This document shows, one piece after another, positions 17,611 to 25,376 of a stretch of DNA of 64,000 nucleotides (positions are counted from its first letter, which is position 1; the number at the start of each line of letters is the position of its first letter). The notes under the pieces were generated by a model. It made no database searches, was not told where the DNA came from, and worked only from the letters and a program-made list of their open reading frames with translations. This DNA comes from JBNJGB01 sp051747385 (lineage in GTDB: Bacteria > Myxococcota_A > UBA9042 > PHBI01 > JACKFB01). The DNA lies in contig JBNJGB010000005.1 in NCBI GenBank assembly GCA_051747385.1, forward strand, positions 186,001 to 250,000, in the 5' to 3' direction. The position numbers and the translations under genes are program-made.

Positions 17611-18879
17611 CTAGCGTATGAAGAGCACGGCGATGCTCGTGCTGATGAGGGCCAGATCCGAGACCACCCGGAAGACATCGCGCCAGACGCGCGGTCGCCA
17701 CTCGACGAGCAGCGAGTCGCCGGGCTCCACCTCGGCCAGTGCGATCACCCCGCCGTCCCGATACCAATCGTCCATGCGGTACTCGGCGGCCAGCGTGAAG
17801 CCCGATCCGACCTTCACGAGGCGGACGTCGTCCAGGTCCGCCTCGGCCTCCGGGCCCCCCGCCAAAGCCACGGCGTCCGGGACGGAGATCGCCCCGGCCA
17901 CCGGGATCCGCCCCGGCGTACGCACGGCCCCGACGACGTTGATGGACGGCCCCATCTTCGCCTCCCGATCGGGCACATAGAGGATCGCGCCGCCCTCCTC
18001 CGGCAGCGGAGGCAGTTCGCTCGACGGCGAGCGCAGCGCGGCCAGGAGGTTCACGCTCTGGCTGGACAGGGGCGTGATCAGCCGGGCGGCCGTGAGGTCC
18101 GCGTCGGCGGTGGGCCCGCCCGCCAGACCGAGGGCCGTGAGCGGATTCAGGGACGACGAGCGTGGGTACAGGCCCGGCGACCCCACCGCTCCCAGCACGA
18201 AGACCTGTCCCTTCATGGTGTCCTCCGTGAGGAAGACGTTGCGGATGGTGCCCTCGTCGCCCCGGCCCCCTCCGATTCGCTGCCCGGGTCCCGCCGGGAC
18301 GAACAGGACGTCCGCGGCCTTCAGCTCCGGCAGCTCCTCGCGATCCTCGGGCGCGGTCAGCCACCGCCGCACGTCGACCACCTCCTCGCGCCCGTCGCGG
18401 GCGAGGAGGACGCGGCCCAGATCGGCCCCCTCCGCGGGACCGCCGGCCGCCTTGATCGCCGCCCAGATGCCGGCCTTCTCCTCCACCCGCACCAGGCCCG
18501 GCTCGGCCACCATCCCCGACACGAGGACCAGGCGCTTGCGGGCCTTGAGGATGAGCGTGATCCCGGCCGTGTGGACGACGTACCGCCGCAGCTTCCGCCG
18601 GAGGTGGCGCTCGGCCGAGTCCAGATCGCGGCCGCCGATGTCCACGTTCCCGTACGGCTCGATGAAGATGTTCCCGCGGAGATCCACCTGCACCGTCTGC
18701 TCGCGCGGGTCGTGCTGCGGCAGGGCGACGATCAGCTCGTCGCCGGGCCGGACCACGTACTCGTCCCCGTCTCCCCGCGCCGCCTCGGCCGGCGGCGAGA
18801 GGCACACGACGGAAAGCGACAACGCCAGCGGGAGCAGGAGCCTCCGCAGGCACCGTGTGCGTTCGAATGGTTGGGTCAC
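17611..18879 (-). CDS. Outer-membrane polysaccharide export protein (Wza-like, SLBB domains)
   Basis: About 422 aa from GTG at 18877-18879. A signal peptide is present (RRLLLPLALSLSVVCLSPPAEA) without a lipobox Cys. The Poly_export domain follows: YVVRPGDELIVALPQHD, then VDLRGNIFIEPYGNVDIGGR. Several SLBB segments come next (KRLVLVSGMVAEPGLVRVEE, VFVLGAVGSPGLYP, INVVGAVRTPGRIPV, each followed by ...AGGP). The tail ends in a hydrophobic helix (DVFRVVSDLALISTSIAVLFI), as in export proteins anchored by a C-terminal helix. It is the first gene of the leftward operon and divergent from the glycosyltransferase genes. Confidence 0.92.
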   Translation of the reverse strand: MTQPFERTRCLRRLLLPLALSLSVVCLSPPAEAARGDGDEYVVRPGDELIVALPQHDPREQTVQVDLRGNIFIEPYGNVDIGGRDLDSAERHLRRKLRRYVVHTAGITLILKARKRLVLVSGMVAEPGLVRVEEKAGIWAAIKAAGGPAEGADLGRVLLARDGREEVVDVRRWLTAPEDREELPELKAADVLFVPAGPGQRIGGGRGDEGTIRNVFLTEDTMKGQVFVLGAVGSPGLYPRSSSLNPLTALGLAGGPTADADLTAARLITPLSSQSVNLLAALRSPSSELPPLPEEGGAILYVPDREAKMGPSINVVGAVRTPGRIPVAGAISVPDAVALAGGPEAEADLDDVRLVKVGSGFTLAAEYRMDDWYRDGGVIALAEVEPGDSLLVEWRPRVWRDVFRVVSDLALISTSIAVLFIR

Positions 18880-18972
18880 AGGGAAAGGCTGGTACAACTG
18901 AAGCCAGGACGCAAGACCAATCGAGCGTATTCGGCATCCACGTCCGGCCCGGACGACCGCCACGGAGGGGAT
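18880..18972. promoter_or_regulatory. Divergent promoter region of the exopolysaccharide locus
   Basis: A 93-bp gap separates the leftward export operon and the rightward glycosyltransferase genes, so it should hold both start points. It is less GC-rich than its neighbours (about 18891-18935). I see no convincing -35/-10 or -24/-12 pair. GGAGGGG at 18964-18970 is the ribosome-binding site of the rightward gene. Confidence 0.4.
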
Positions 18973-20112
18973 ATGAGGCACGACGCCACGACCGCGGGCG
19001 GATCCCACGGGCGGCCGCTGCGGGTGGCCCACCTGGTGCAGTACTTCGAGGTGGGCGGCATCGAGCGGATGGTCCACGCCCTGGCCACCCACGCCCAGGG
19101 CACCGGCGTCGTGCACGAGGTCCTGGCATACGTCGCGGACGGCGACTTCCGAGCGGCGCTGGAGGCCGACGGCGTGGAGACGCGCTTCTTCCCCTCCGGC
19201 CCCGGGCTCCACCCCACCCTGCCCCTGCGCATCGCACGCCACCTCAGGACCCGGCATGTCGACGTGCTGCACTCCCATCACCTGGGGCCCTTCCTGTATG
19301 GCGCGGTCGCGTCGAGGCTGACCTGCACCCCGCAAGTGCACACGGAGCACTCCGTGGAACTCTACGACACCCCGCGTCGCCGCGTCCTGGGGCGGATCAT
19401 GCCCAGGGTCGCCCGGGTCGTCAGCGTCGCGCCCGAGATCGCCCGGTGGCGCCGCGCGCACTTCGGAGACGACAGCCCCAGCATCCCCAACGGGATCCCG
19501 GCCCCGCCCCTCCCCGACGAGGCCGCGCGCCGGCGGGCGCGGGAGGACCTCGGCCTGCCGGCGGACGCCTTCGTGATCGGCTGCGTGGCCCGCCTGTCCC
19601 CCGAGAAGGGGCACCGGCACCTCGTCGACGCCTTCGCCCGGGTGGCGGAGGCCCTCCCGAACGCCCGCCTGGTCCTCGTCGGCGACGGAGCGGAGCGGAG
19701 CCGCGTCGAGACGCAGGCCCGGGACCTGGGTGTGGCGGATCGGGTCGACCTGCTCGGGCAGCGCTTCGACGTGCCCGATCTCATCCCCGCGTTCGACGTC
19801 ATGGCGCTCGCCAGCGTGCGGGAGGGGCTCCCCCTCGCGCTGCTGGAGGGGATGGCGCAGGCCCGGCCGATCGTCGCGACCGCGGTCGGCGGCGTGGGGG
19901 GCCTGCTGGACCTCGCCGGAGGACGAGCGGTCCCCGCCGCGGATCCGGACGCCATGGCCGAGGCCCTCCTCGGCTACGCCCGGGACCCCGAGCAGCGCCG
20001 GAGAGACGGCGAGGCCGGACGCGACCTGGTCCTGGAGCGCTACTCCATGGACGCCATGGCGCGGGCCTACGAGGGTCTCTACCGCGCCGCGACGGGGAGG
20101 AACGCGCCGTGA
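18973..20112 (+). CDS. Glycosyltransferase family 4
   Basis: A 379-aa GT-B enzyme. N-terminal acceptor domain: RVAHLVQYFEVGGIERMVHA. C-terminal nucleotide-sugar domain: IGCVARLSPEKGHRHLVDAF, LVLVGDGAE, then the E-x7-E motif EGLPLALLE and ATAVGGVGGLL. It adds a sugar to the lipid-linked repeat unit on the cytosolic side. ATG at 18973 with GGAGGGG just upstream. The next gene starts 7 bp later; both are similar paralogues in one operon. Confidence 0.93.
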   Translation: MRHDATTAGGSHGRPLRVAHLVQYFEVGGIERMVHALATHAQGTGVVHEVLAYVADGDFRAALEADGVETRFFPSGPGLHPTLPLRIARHLRTRHVDVLHSHHLGPFLYGAVASRLTCTPQVHTEHSVELYDTPRRRVLGRIMPRVARVVSVAPEIARWRRAHFGDDSPSIPNGIPAPPLPDEAARRRAREDLGLPADAFVIGCVARLSPEKGHRHLVDAFARVAEALPNARLVLVGDGAERSRVETQARDLGVADRVDLLGQRFDVPDLIPAFDVMALASVREGLPLALLEGMAQARPIVATAVGGVGGLLDLAGGRAVPAADPDAMAEALLGYARDPEQRRRDGEAGRDLVLERYSMDAMARAYEGLYRAATGRNAP

Positions 20113-20119
20113 GACTCCC

Positions 20120-21214
20120 GTGAGGCTGCTCCACCTGATCGCGCCGGGACCCGTCGCCGGGGCGGAGCGCGTCGTGCTCGGCGGCTGCGCGGCCCTCCGG
20201 GACGCCGGACAGGACGTGACCCTGCTGGCCCTCGGGGACGCCCGGGTGCCCGACGCGGGGCGGGCCTTCGTCCGCGCGGCCCGGGAGGCGGGGATCGACG
20301 CGGCCCTGATCGAGGCGTCGGGCCGCTGGGACCTGGACGCCTTCGCCGCCGTCCGCCGCCACATCGACCGGCGCCCCTGGGACGTGGTGCACACCCACGG
20401 CTACAAGGGGCTGTTCTACGGGGCCATGGCCAACCGGCGCCGACGACCGCTGGCGGCCACCCACCACGGGGACACGGCGGTGGACGCCCGGGTCCGCCTG
20501 TGGGAGCAGGTCGCCTGCGCCCTGTACCGCGGGCCGGAGGTGGACCGGGTGCTGGCGGTCTCCCCGGACGGGCGGCGGAGCCTGCTCGATCGCGGCGTGC
20601 CGTCGGAGCGCCTCGTCCTGATTCCCAACTTCCTCGCCCTCCCCCTCGATGCGCCCGAGCGGCGCACGCGCCGGGACGGGGAGCCCGTGAGGCTCCTGTT
20701 CCTGGGCCGCCTGAGCCCGGAGAAGGGGGCGGACGTGCTGCTGGACGCCCTGGGACGGACCGACGCCCCGCTCCACCTCACCATCGTCGGCGACGGCCCG
20801 GAGCGTGCTCGCCTGGAGGCCCGGGCCCGCGACGCCGGCCTCGACGGGGCGGTGCGGTTCGCCGGCTATCGCACCGACGTGCCGACCTTCCTGGAGGGCG
20901 CGGACGCCCTGGTGATGCCGTCCCGGCGCGAGGGCATGCCCATGGCGCTGCTGGAGGCCACGGCCTCGGCCCTCCCGGTCGTCGCCAGCGCGGTCGGGGG
21001 CGTGCCGGACGTGGTGCGCGACGGGGTCCACGGCCGCCTGGTCTCGCCCGACGACCCCGCGGCCCTGTCGGACGCCCTGGCCGGGCTGGCGCTCGACTTC
21101 GACCGCATGGCGGCGGCCGCCCTCGGTCGCGCCGCGGAGATCCGCCGGGAGTTCGGCGCGGCGGGCTGGGCCGAGCGGACCCTCGACGCCTACCGGGGCA
21201 TCCCGGCCCGGTAG
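20120..21214 (+). CDS. Glycosyltransferase family 4
   Basis: A 364-aa GT-B enzyme starting at GTG (20120-20122), giving RLLHLIAPGPVAGAERVVL, the usual first strand and Gly loop. THTHGYKG-type acceptor-domain motif (VVHTHGYKGLFYGAMAN), then FLGRLSPEKGADVLLDAL, IVGDGPER, E-x7-E as EGMPMALLE and ASAVGGVPDVV. Probably acts in sequence with the GT4 encoded upstream. It is the last gene before a promoter-bearing gap, so the following fusion gene may be controlled separately. Confidence 0.93.
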   Translation: MRLLHLIAPGPVAGAERVVLGGCAALRDAGQDVTLLALGDARVPDAGRAFVRAAREAGIDAALIEASGRWDLDAFAAVRRHIDRRPWDVVHTHGYKGLFYGAMANRRRRPLAATHHGDTAVDARVRLWEQVACALYRGPEVDRVLAVSPDGRRSLLDRGVPSERLVLIPNFLALPLDAPERRTRRDGEPVRLLFLGRLSPEKGADVLLDALGRTDAPLHLTIVGDGPERARLEARARDAGLDGAVRFAGYRTDVPTFLEGADALVMPSRREGMPMALLEATASALPVVASAVGGVPDVVRDGVHGRLVSPDDPAALSDALAGLALDFDRMAAAALGRAAEIRREFGAAGWAERTLDAYRGIPAR

Positions 21215-21391
21215 CAGGCCCGCCCGAACCGAGCGCGGACGCGGAGGCGCGGCCGCACGCCACGGGGCGCCACGGGGCGCGGCGGGGTGTTCCGAAACGT
21301 CGAGGCATATCGCCCCGGCGCGGAAGGGGTCGAGAGCACGGCCACGTACGTGCGAATCAACCCGCACGGGGGCCCCGGCGGGTCCACCGGC

Positions 21392-21407
21392 TGGCATCCC
21401 CCTTGCT
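21392..21407 (+). promoter_or_regulatory. Sigma-54 (-24/-12) promoter
   Basis: TGGCATCCCCCTTGCT matches the RpoN consensus TGGCAY-N5-TTGCW, with the -24 GG and -12 GC dinucleotides at exactly the required 10-base separation. The start point would be near 21418-21420, about 53 bases before the ATG of the GT2/PGT fusion gene, in the same direction, within a 257-bp non-coding gap. It implies control by an enhancer-binding (NtrC-type) activator, which is not encoded in this window. Confidence 0.8.
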
Positions 21408-21471
21408 TGAACCTGGGGCGAATCCCTGGACATCCCACGCGAACGACGGCCCGGATGGCCGAGGGGGGACC

Positions 21472-23295
21472 ATGAACAGCACGATCATCCTGATCATCGT
21501 CGGCGCCCTGGGCGCCCTCGTGCTGGCACCCTATGCGCTGTATCCCCTCGCCATCCGGCTGGTCCCCAAGCGGCGCCGCCCCGAGACCACCCGATCCGAC
21601 GAGCGCCGGGGGGAGCGGCCGCTGGTGAGCGTGCTCGTGCCGGCGTGCAACGAGGCCGAGCACATCGAGGACAAGCTCCGGAACACCTTCGCCCTCGCCT
21701 GGCCCGCCGAGCGCCTGGAGGTGGTCGTCTGCGACGACGGCTCCACGGACGACACGGCGGCCCGGGCCGAGGCTTTCGGCGACCCCCGCGTCCGACTCCT
21801 CCGCAACGGCGAGCGGCGCGGCAAGGCGGTGACCCTGGGGCGGCTGGCCTCGGCCGCGCGGGGCGACCTGCTCCTGCTCACCGACGCCAGCGCCGAGATG
21901 GCGCCGGACGCCCTGGCCATCCTCGCCGCCGCCATGGAGGACCCCGAGGTGGGCCTGGCCTGCGCCCGGTACGTGGTCCAGGCGGACCTGGACGAGCCGA
22001 AGGAGGAGAACGGCGAGGCGTCCTACTGGCGCGGCGAGACGCACATCCGCAAGCTGGAGGCCGAGCGCGACATGCTCGTGGCGGGCTCCGGCGCCGCGTA
22101 CGTCATCCGCCCCCGCCTGATGCCGACCCTGCCGGCCGACACCATCAACGACGACTGGGTCATCCCCCTCGAGGTCCGGGCGAGCGGCCACCGCGTCGCC
22201 TGGTGTCCCGACGCGCGGGTGGGCGACGCCCCGACGAAGGACCTGGCCACCATGTTCCGGCGGTGGCAGCGCATCGCCTGCGGCAACTGGCAGATGCTGT
22301 GGCGCTACCGGCACCTGTTCTGGCGGGGAGGACGCCTCGTACTGCCGCTCGGGCGCAAGGCCCTCAAGACCCTCGGGGCGCCCATGCTGGTGGTCATGCT
22401 GGCCGTGCTCGTCGCCGGCGCGTGGACCTGGCGCGCCCTGCTGCCCGTTCCCCTGGCCGGAGGCGCCGTGCTGACCCTCGGAGCCCTGAGCGTCTTCGTC
22501 CCCGATCGCGGCGTGGGGCGCTCCCGCGTCTTCCGCCTGGCGCGCCTGGGCGTCGTCGCCCAGACCGCATACCTCATGGGCATGATCCGCTTCCTCACCG
22601 GGGCGCGCACCGGCCTGTGGGCCCGCCCCGCGGCCCGGCGCCGCGACGACCTGTCCTGCCCCGCCCCGGCCCCGGCGTCCGTGCGCTTCGCCAAGCGCAC
22701 CTTCGACCTCGTGGCGTCGGTGGCGGCCCTGCTGCTGCTCTGGCCGGTGATGCTGGCCATCGCCGTCATCATCAAGCTGGACAGCAAGGGCCCGGTCCTC
22801 TACCGGCAGACGCGCCTCCGCTGCGACGCCCACGGGCGGCCCGTCGAGTTCCCCATGCTCAAGTTCCGCAGCATGTGCGAGGACGCCGAGGCCGGCGGCG
22901 GCCCCGTGTGGGCGCGCAAGAACGACGCCCGGGTCACGCGGGTCGGGCGCGTCCTCCGGAAGCACCGCCTGGACGAGCTCCCCCAGTTCGTCAACATCCT
23001 CAAGGGGGAGATGAGCCTCGTGGGGCCGCGCCCGGAGCGCCGCCTCATCGCGACCCAGCTCGAGGACAGGTTCCCGGGCTACGACGATCGGCACCTGGTG
23101 CAGCGGCCGGGCATCACCGGCTGGGCCCAGGTGCAGCGGGGATACGACTCCTCCATCGAGGCCGTGGGAGAGAAGCTGGCCCACGACCTGGTCTACATCG
23201 CCCACCTCTATCGGCTGTCCACCTACCTGAAGATGGAGGCCCTGGTGGTCGTGAAGACCTTCCGCGTCCTCATTACCGGCAAGGGAGCCCAGTGA
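21472..23295 (+). CDS. Fused GT2 glycosyltransferase - phosphoglycosyl transferase (initiating sugar transferase)
   Basis: A 607-aa protein with two enzymes in one chain. Residues ~1-25 are a membrane helix. The GT2 domain follows (SVLVPACNEAEH, VVVCDDGSTDD, LLLLTDASAEM, NDDWVIPLE, RRWQR). Several helices follow at about 300-395. A WbaP/PglC-type domain begins near 403 (SVRFAKRTFDLVASVAALLL), with KFRSMCEDAE, KHRLDELPQFVNIL, GEMSLVGPRPERR and QRPGITGWAQV. The second half would transfer sugar-1-phosphate to undecaprenyl phosphate; the first would add a further sugar. ATG is preceded by GAGGGGGG. The stop overlaps the next start (TGATG). A sigma-54 promoter lies upstream. Confidence 0.92.
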   Translation: MNSTIILIIVGALGALVLAPYALYPLAIRLVPKRRRPETTRSDERRGERPLVSVLVPACNEAEHIEDKLRNTFALAWPAERLEVVVCDDGSTDDTAARAEAFGDPRVRLLRNGERRGKAVTLGRLASAARGDLLLLTDASAEMAPDALAILAAAMEDPEVGLACARYVVQADLDEPKEENGEASYWRGETHIRKLEAERDMLVAGSGAAYVIRPRLMPTLPADTINDDWVIPLEVRASGHRVAWCPDARVGDAPTKDLATMFRRWQRIACGNWQMLWRYRHLFWRGGRLVLPLGRKALKTLGAPMLVVMLAVLVAGAWTWRALLPVPLAGGAVLTLGALSVFVPDRGVGRSRVFRLARLGVVAQTAYLMGMIRFLTGARTGLWARPAARRRDDLSCPAPAPASVRFAKRTFDLVASVAALLLLWPVMLAIAVIIKLDSKGPVLYRQTRLRCDAHGRPVEFPMLKFRSMCEDAEAGGGPVWARKNDARVTRVGRVLRKHRLDELPQFVNILKGEMSLVGPRPERRLIATQLEDRFPGYDDRHLVQRPGITGWAQVQRGYDSSIEAVGEKLAHDLVYIAHLYRLSTYLKMEALVVVKTFRVLITGKGAQ

Positions 23296-23651
23296 TGGCA
23301 GACGGACACCTGGTGCTGCGCGGACCCGCCCACGGGCCCGCTGTCGTGGCGAAGCCCGAGGATCGGCGGCGCACCGTGCGCGTGACCCGCCCCCTGATCG
23401 GGGAGGACGCGCTCGGGCTCGCGGACGACCTGGCGGCCATCCCCCTCGATCGGATCGACCACCTGGACCTGTCCCTCGACGTCGTCGACGCCGTGGACTC
23501 GTCGGGAATCGCTGCGATCGTGCGAGTCTACGGCCACCTGGCGCGAGCGGGCGGGAGGATGCGGCTGGTGAACGCGAGCCGCGACGTGGCCCGCGCCCTG
23601 GAGGAGGTGGGCCTCCACGGGGTCATCCCCGTGGTGATCCGGGAGGAGTGA
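23295..23651 (+). CDS. STAS-domain protein (anti-sigma-factor-antagonist type)
   Basis: A 118-aa single STAS domain. The phosphorylation loop is VVDAVDSSGIAAIV, with Ser69 after Asp68 as in SpoIIAA-type proteins. The last third (LVNASRDVARALEEVGL) fits the usual STAS helix. Start codon overlaps the stop of the sugar-transferase fusion (TGATG), so the two are translationally coupled. STAS proteins normally bind a partner kinase/anti-sigma or a transporter. No partner is encoded nearby, so it may report on or regulate polysaccharide synthesis (inference). Its 3' end overlaps the convergent gene by 29 bp. Confidence 0.88.
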   Translation: MADGHLVLRGPAHGPAVVAKPEDRRRTVRVTRPLIGEDALGLADDLAAIPLDRIDHLDLSLDVVDAVDSSGIAAIVRVYGHLARAGGRMRLVNASRDVARALEEVGLHGVIPVVIREE

Positions 23652-25191
23652 GGGCGGCCCGGGAGCGATTCCGCCACATGCGTCTCGGTCCCCGCCGGAA
23701 GGCCGGGTGCCGACGGGCGCGGGGCTCGCCCAGGAGTACCTGGAGGACGAAGGCGTCCCCGCGCTCGCTGTCCTGCGCGTCCGTCCCCGGCGCCGGCGCC
23801 GGTTTCCGGACGGCCGGACGCCTCGGCGTCTTGACCCCCTCGACGGCGTCGGCCAGCAGCCCGAGCGTCCTCCGGTCGAGCGCGACGCCGGCCTCCTCGA
23901 GGGCCAGGCGCCAGGCGACCAGGGCCTCCGCTCCCGAGGGCCGCACGCCCAGGTTCCGCCGGTGGGCCGCCAGGGCGTGGCCCAGGTCCCGCGCGCGCTG
24001 ATCCCTCGCGGGTCCCCAGGCCGGGACGAGGCCCCGCAGGCCCCGCCCGGAGCCCGGCCCCCAGGGGACCTCCACCATGGCGCCCTCGATGGCCTCGGCC
24101 ACGCGATCCCACGCCAGGGCCTCCACCTCCTCGGGCGGGGCGGCGTCCTCCACCAGCACGGAGCGGTCCGCGGCCCGGCGCGCCAGGGCGGCCCGCAGCC
24201 CGTGGGCCGTGCGCGTCGAGGCGTCCTGGGGCGGCTCGGACAGCACCGCGAGCGGGCCCGTGTGTCGGAACGCCATCGCGGAGACGACGCCCGAGGCGAA
24301 CAGGGTCCCCACCATGTCCTGGCGGAGCAGCATGCGGAGCGGTGCGGACGTCGGGCCGCGCTCCCGGGCCACCTCGACCACCCGATCCAGGGCGCGCGAG
24401 ACGACGGGATCCAGGGCGCCCGGATACGCCATGACGACCTGCGCGGCGGCCTCCTCGAGGAACGCCACGCGTCGCGCGGGAGCCGGAGCCCCGTCGGGCA
24501 CGTGCAGGGGCAGCAGGTCGACCGCCGCGGCCAGGGACCGCGCGTCCGGAGACGGCTGACGGCCCACCGGCAGCAGGACCGGCGGGTCCTCGGCGTCCGG
24601 CCCCGCCGCAGCCCGCGCCACGGGATCGAGCATGGCCTCGGCGGTCCGCGACAGGATGCGCTCCGCCGGGTGGGACACGGCGCGCACGCCCGCCGTCAGG
24701 TCCTCCACGGCCCGCGCCGCGCTCCGGGCGTCGTCCGCGTCCTCGGGGGTCCACGGCCAGGCGCCCGACCACGCCGGGACCTGCTCGGCCACCTCGCGCT
24801 CCACGCGGCTTGCGGCGGCCCGCCCGATCCGCGGCGTCGCGACCGCGCGCCAGGCCGCCAGGGCACCCTCCAGGTCGTCGAGCGCCGCGGTGTCCACCAC
24901 CGGCGGCTCCGGCGCCTCCACCGGCGGGCGGGCCGTCTCCGGTGGAACCGGCGTCTCGACGGGCTCCGACTCCTCGATGGGCCTCGGCGCGGCGGGCTCG
25001 GGCTCCCAGCGCTCCGCGGGCTCGAACTCGGGCCGGGTCTCGTGGGCCTCGGCCTCCTCGTCCGACTTCTTCCGCCTGAGCATTCTCGACAGCGCCGGCA
25101 GCAGGAAGTACAGGGCGAGCAGGATCAGCCACTCGATCAGCTCGCCGATCTCGATCTCGGCCAGGAGAAGGTGGGCGTCGGGCTCGATCAT
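23623..25191 (-). CDS. Membrane-anchored protein of unknown function in the FloA/NfeD operon
   Basis: About 522 aa. It begins with a short N-terminal segment and one strong helix (IGELIEWLILLALYFLLPAL), then a basic stretch, a Pro/Glu-rich linker (~45-110), and a long Ala/Arg/Glu-rich helical domain with no recognised catalytic motif (e.g. LEGALAAWRAVATPRIGRAA, VDLLPLHVPDGAPAPARRVA, LRQDMVGTLFASGVV). The start ATG at 25189-25191 overlaps the stop of the 62-codon ORF by 4 bases. It is the last gene of the leftward NfeD-FloA operon and its end overlaps the convergent STAS gene by 29 bp. The family is not recognised; the location suggests a role with flotillin-type membrane domains. Confidence 0.75.
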   Translation of the reverse strand: MIEPDAHLLLAEIEIGELIEWLILLALYFLLPALSRMLRRKKSDEEAEAHETRPEFEPAERWEPEPAAPRPIEESEPVETPVPPETARPPVEAPEPPVVDTAALDDLEGALAAWRAVATPRIGRAAASRVEREVAEQVPAWSGAWPWTPEDADDARSAARAVEDLTAGVRAVSHPAERILSRTAEAMLDPVARAAAGPDAEDPPVLLPVGRQPSPDARSLAAAVDLLPLHVPDGAPAPARRVAFLEEAAAQVVMAYPGALDPVVSRALDRVVEVARERGPTSAPLRMLLRQDMVGTLFASGVVSAMAFRHTGPLAVLSEPPQDASTRTAHGLRAALARRAADRSVLVEDAAPPEEVEALAWDRVAEAIEGAMVEVPWGPGSGRGLRGLVPAWGPARDQRARDLGHALAAHRRNLGVRPSGAEALVAWRLALEEAGVALDRRTLGLLADAVEGVKTPRRPAVRKPAPAPGTDAQDSERGDAFVLQVLLGEPRARRHPAFRRGPRRMWRNRSRAALTPPGSPRG

Positions 25192-25376
25192 CGCTCGCCC
25201 TCCCCACCCGGCTCCTCGGACCTCGGCGGACGACCGCGCAGCCGGGCGGGCTCGCGGTCCAGGTCCAGCAGGTCCGCCTCCGCCCAGGTCCGGCGCAGCC
25301 GACGGCGCGCGTCGGCGTCCCCCCGCCCCGCGAGGCGGAGGAGACGCGCGACGCGGCGACCGCGGCTCCGGCTCAA
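25188..25376 (-). CDS. Small Arg-rich ORF, translationally coupled (62 aa)
   Basis: A 62-residue ORF (MSRSRGRRVARLLRLAGRG...), very basic at the start and Pro/Glu-rich at the end. Its TTG start overlaps the FloA stop by 4 bases (TTGA, 25373-25376), and its stop overlaps the next gene's start by 4 bases (ATGA, 25188-25191). This exact fit at both ends supports a real gene despite the short length and rare start codon. No family is recognised. Confidence 0.55.
   Translation of the reverse strand: MSRSRGRRVARLLRLAGRGDADARRRLRRTWAEADLLDLDREPARLRGRPPRSEEPGGEGER

Noticed and set aside
18880..18972. Sigma-54 or sigma-70 promoter pair in the divergent gap
   Set aside because: No sequence there has the required spacing and dinucleotides; only the 21392-21407 site qualifies.
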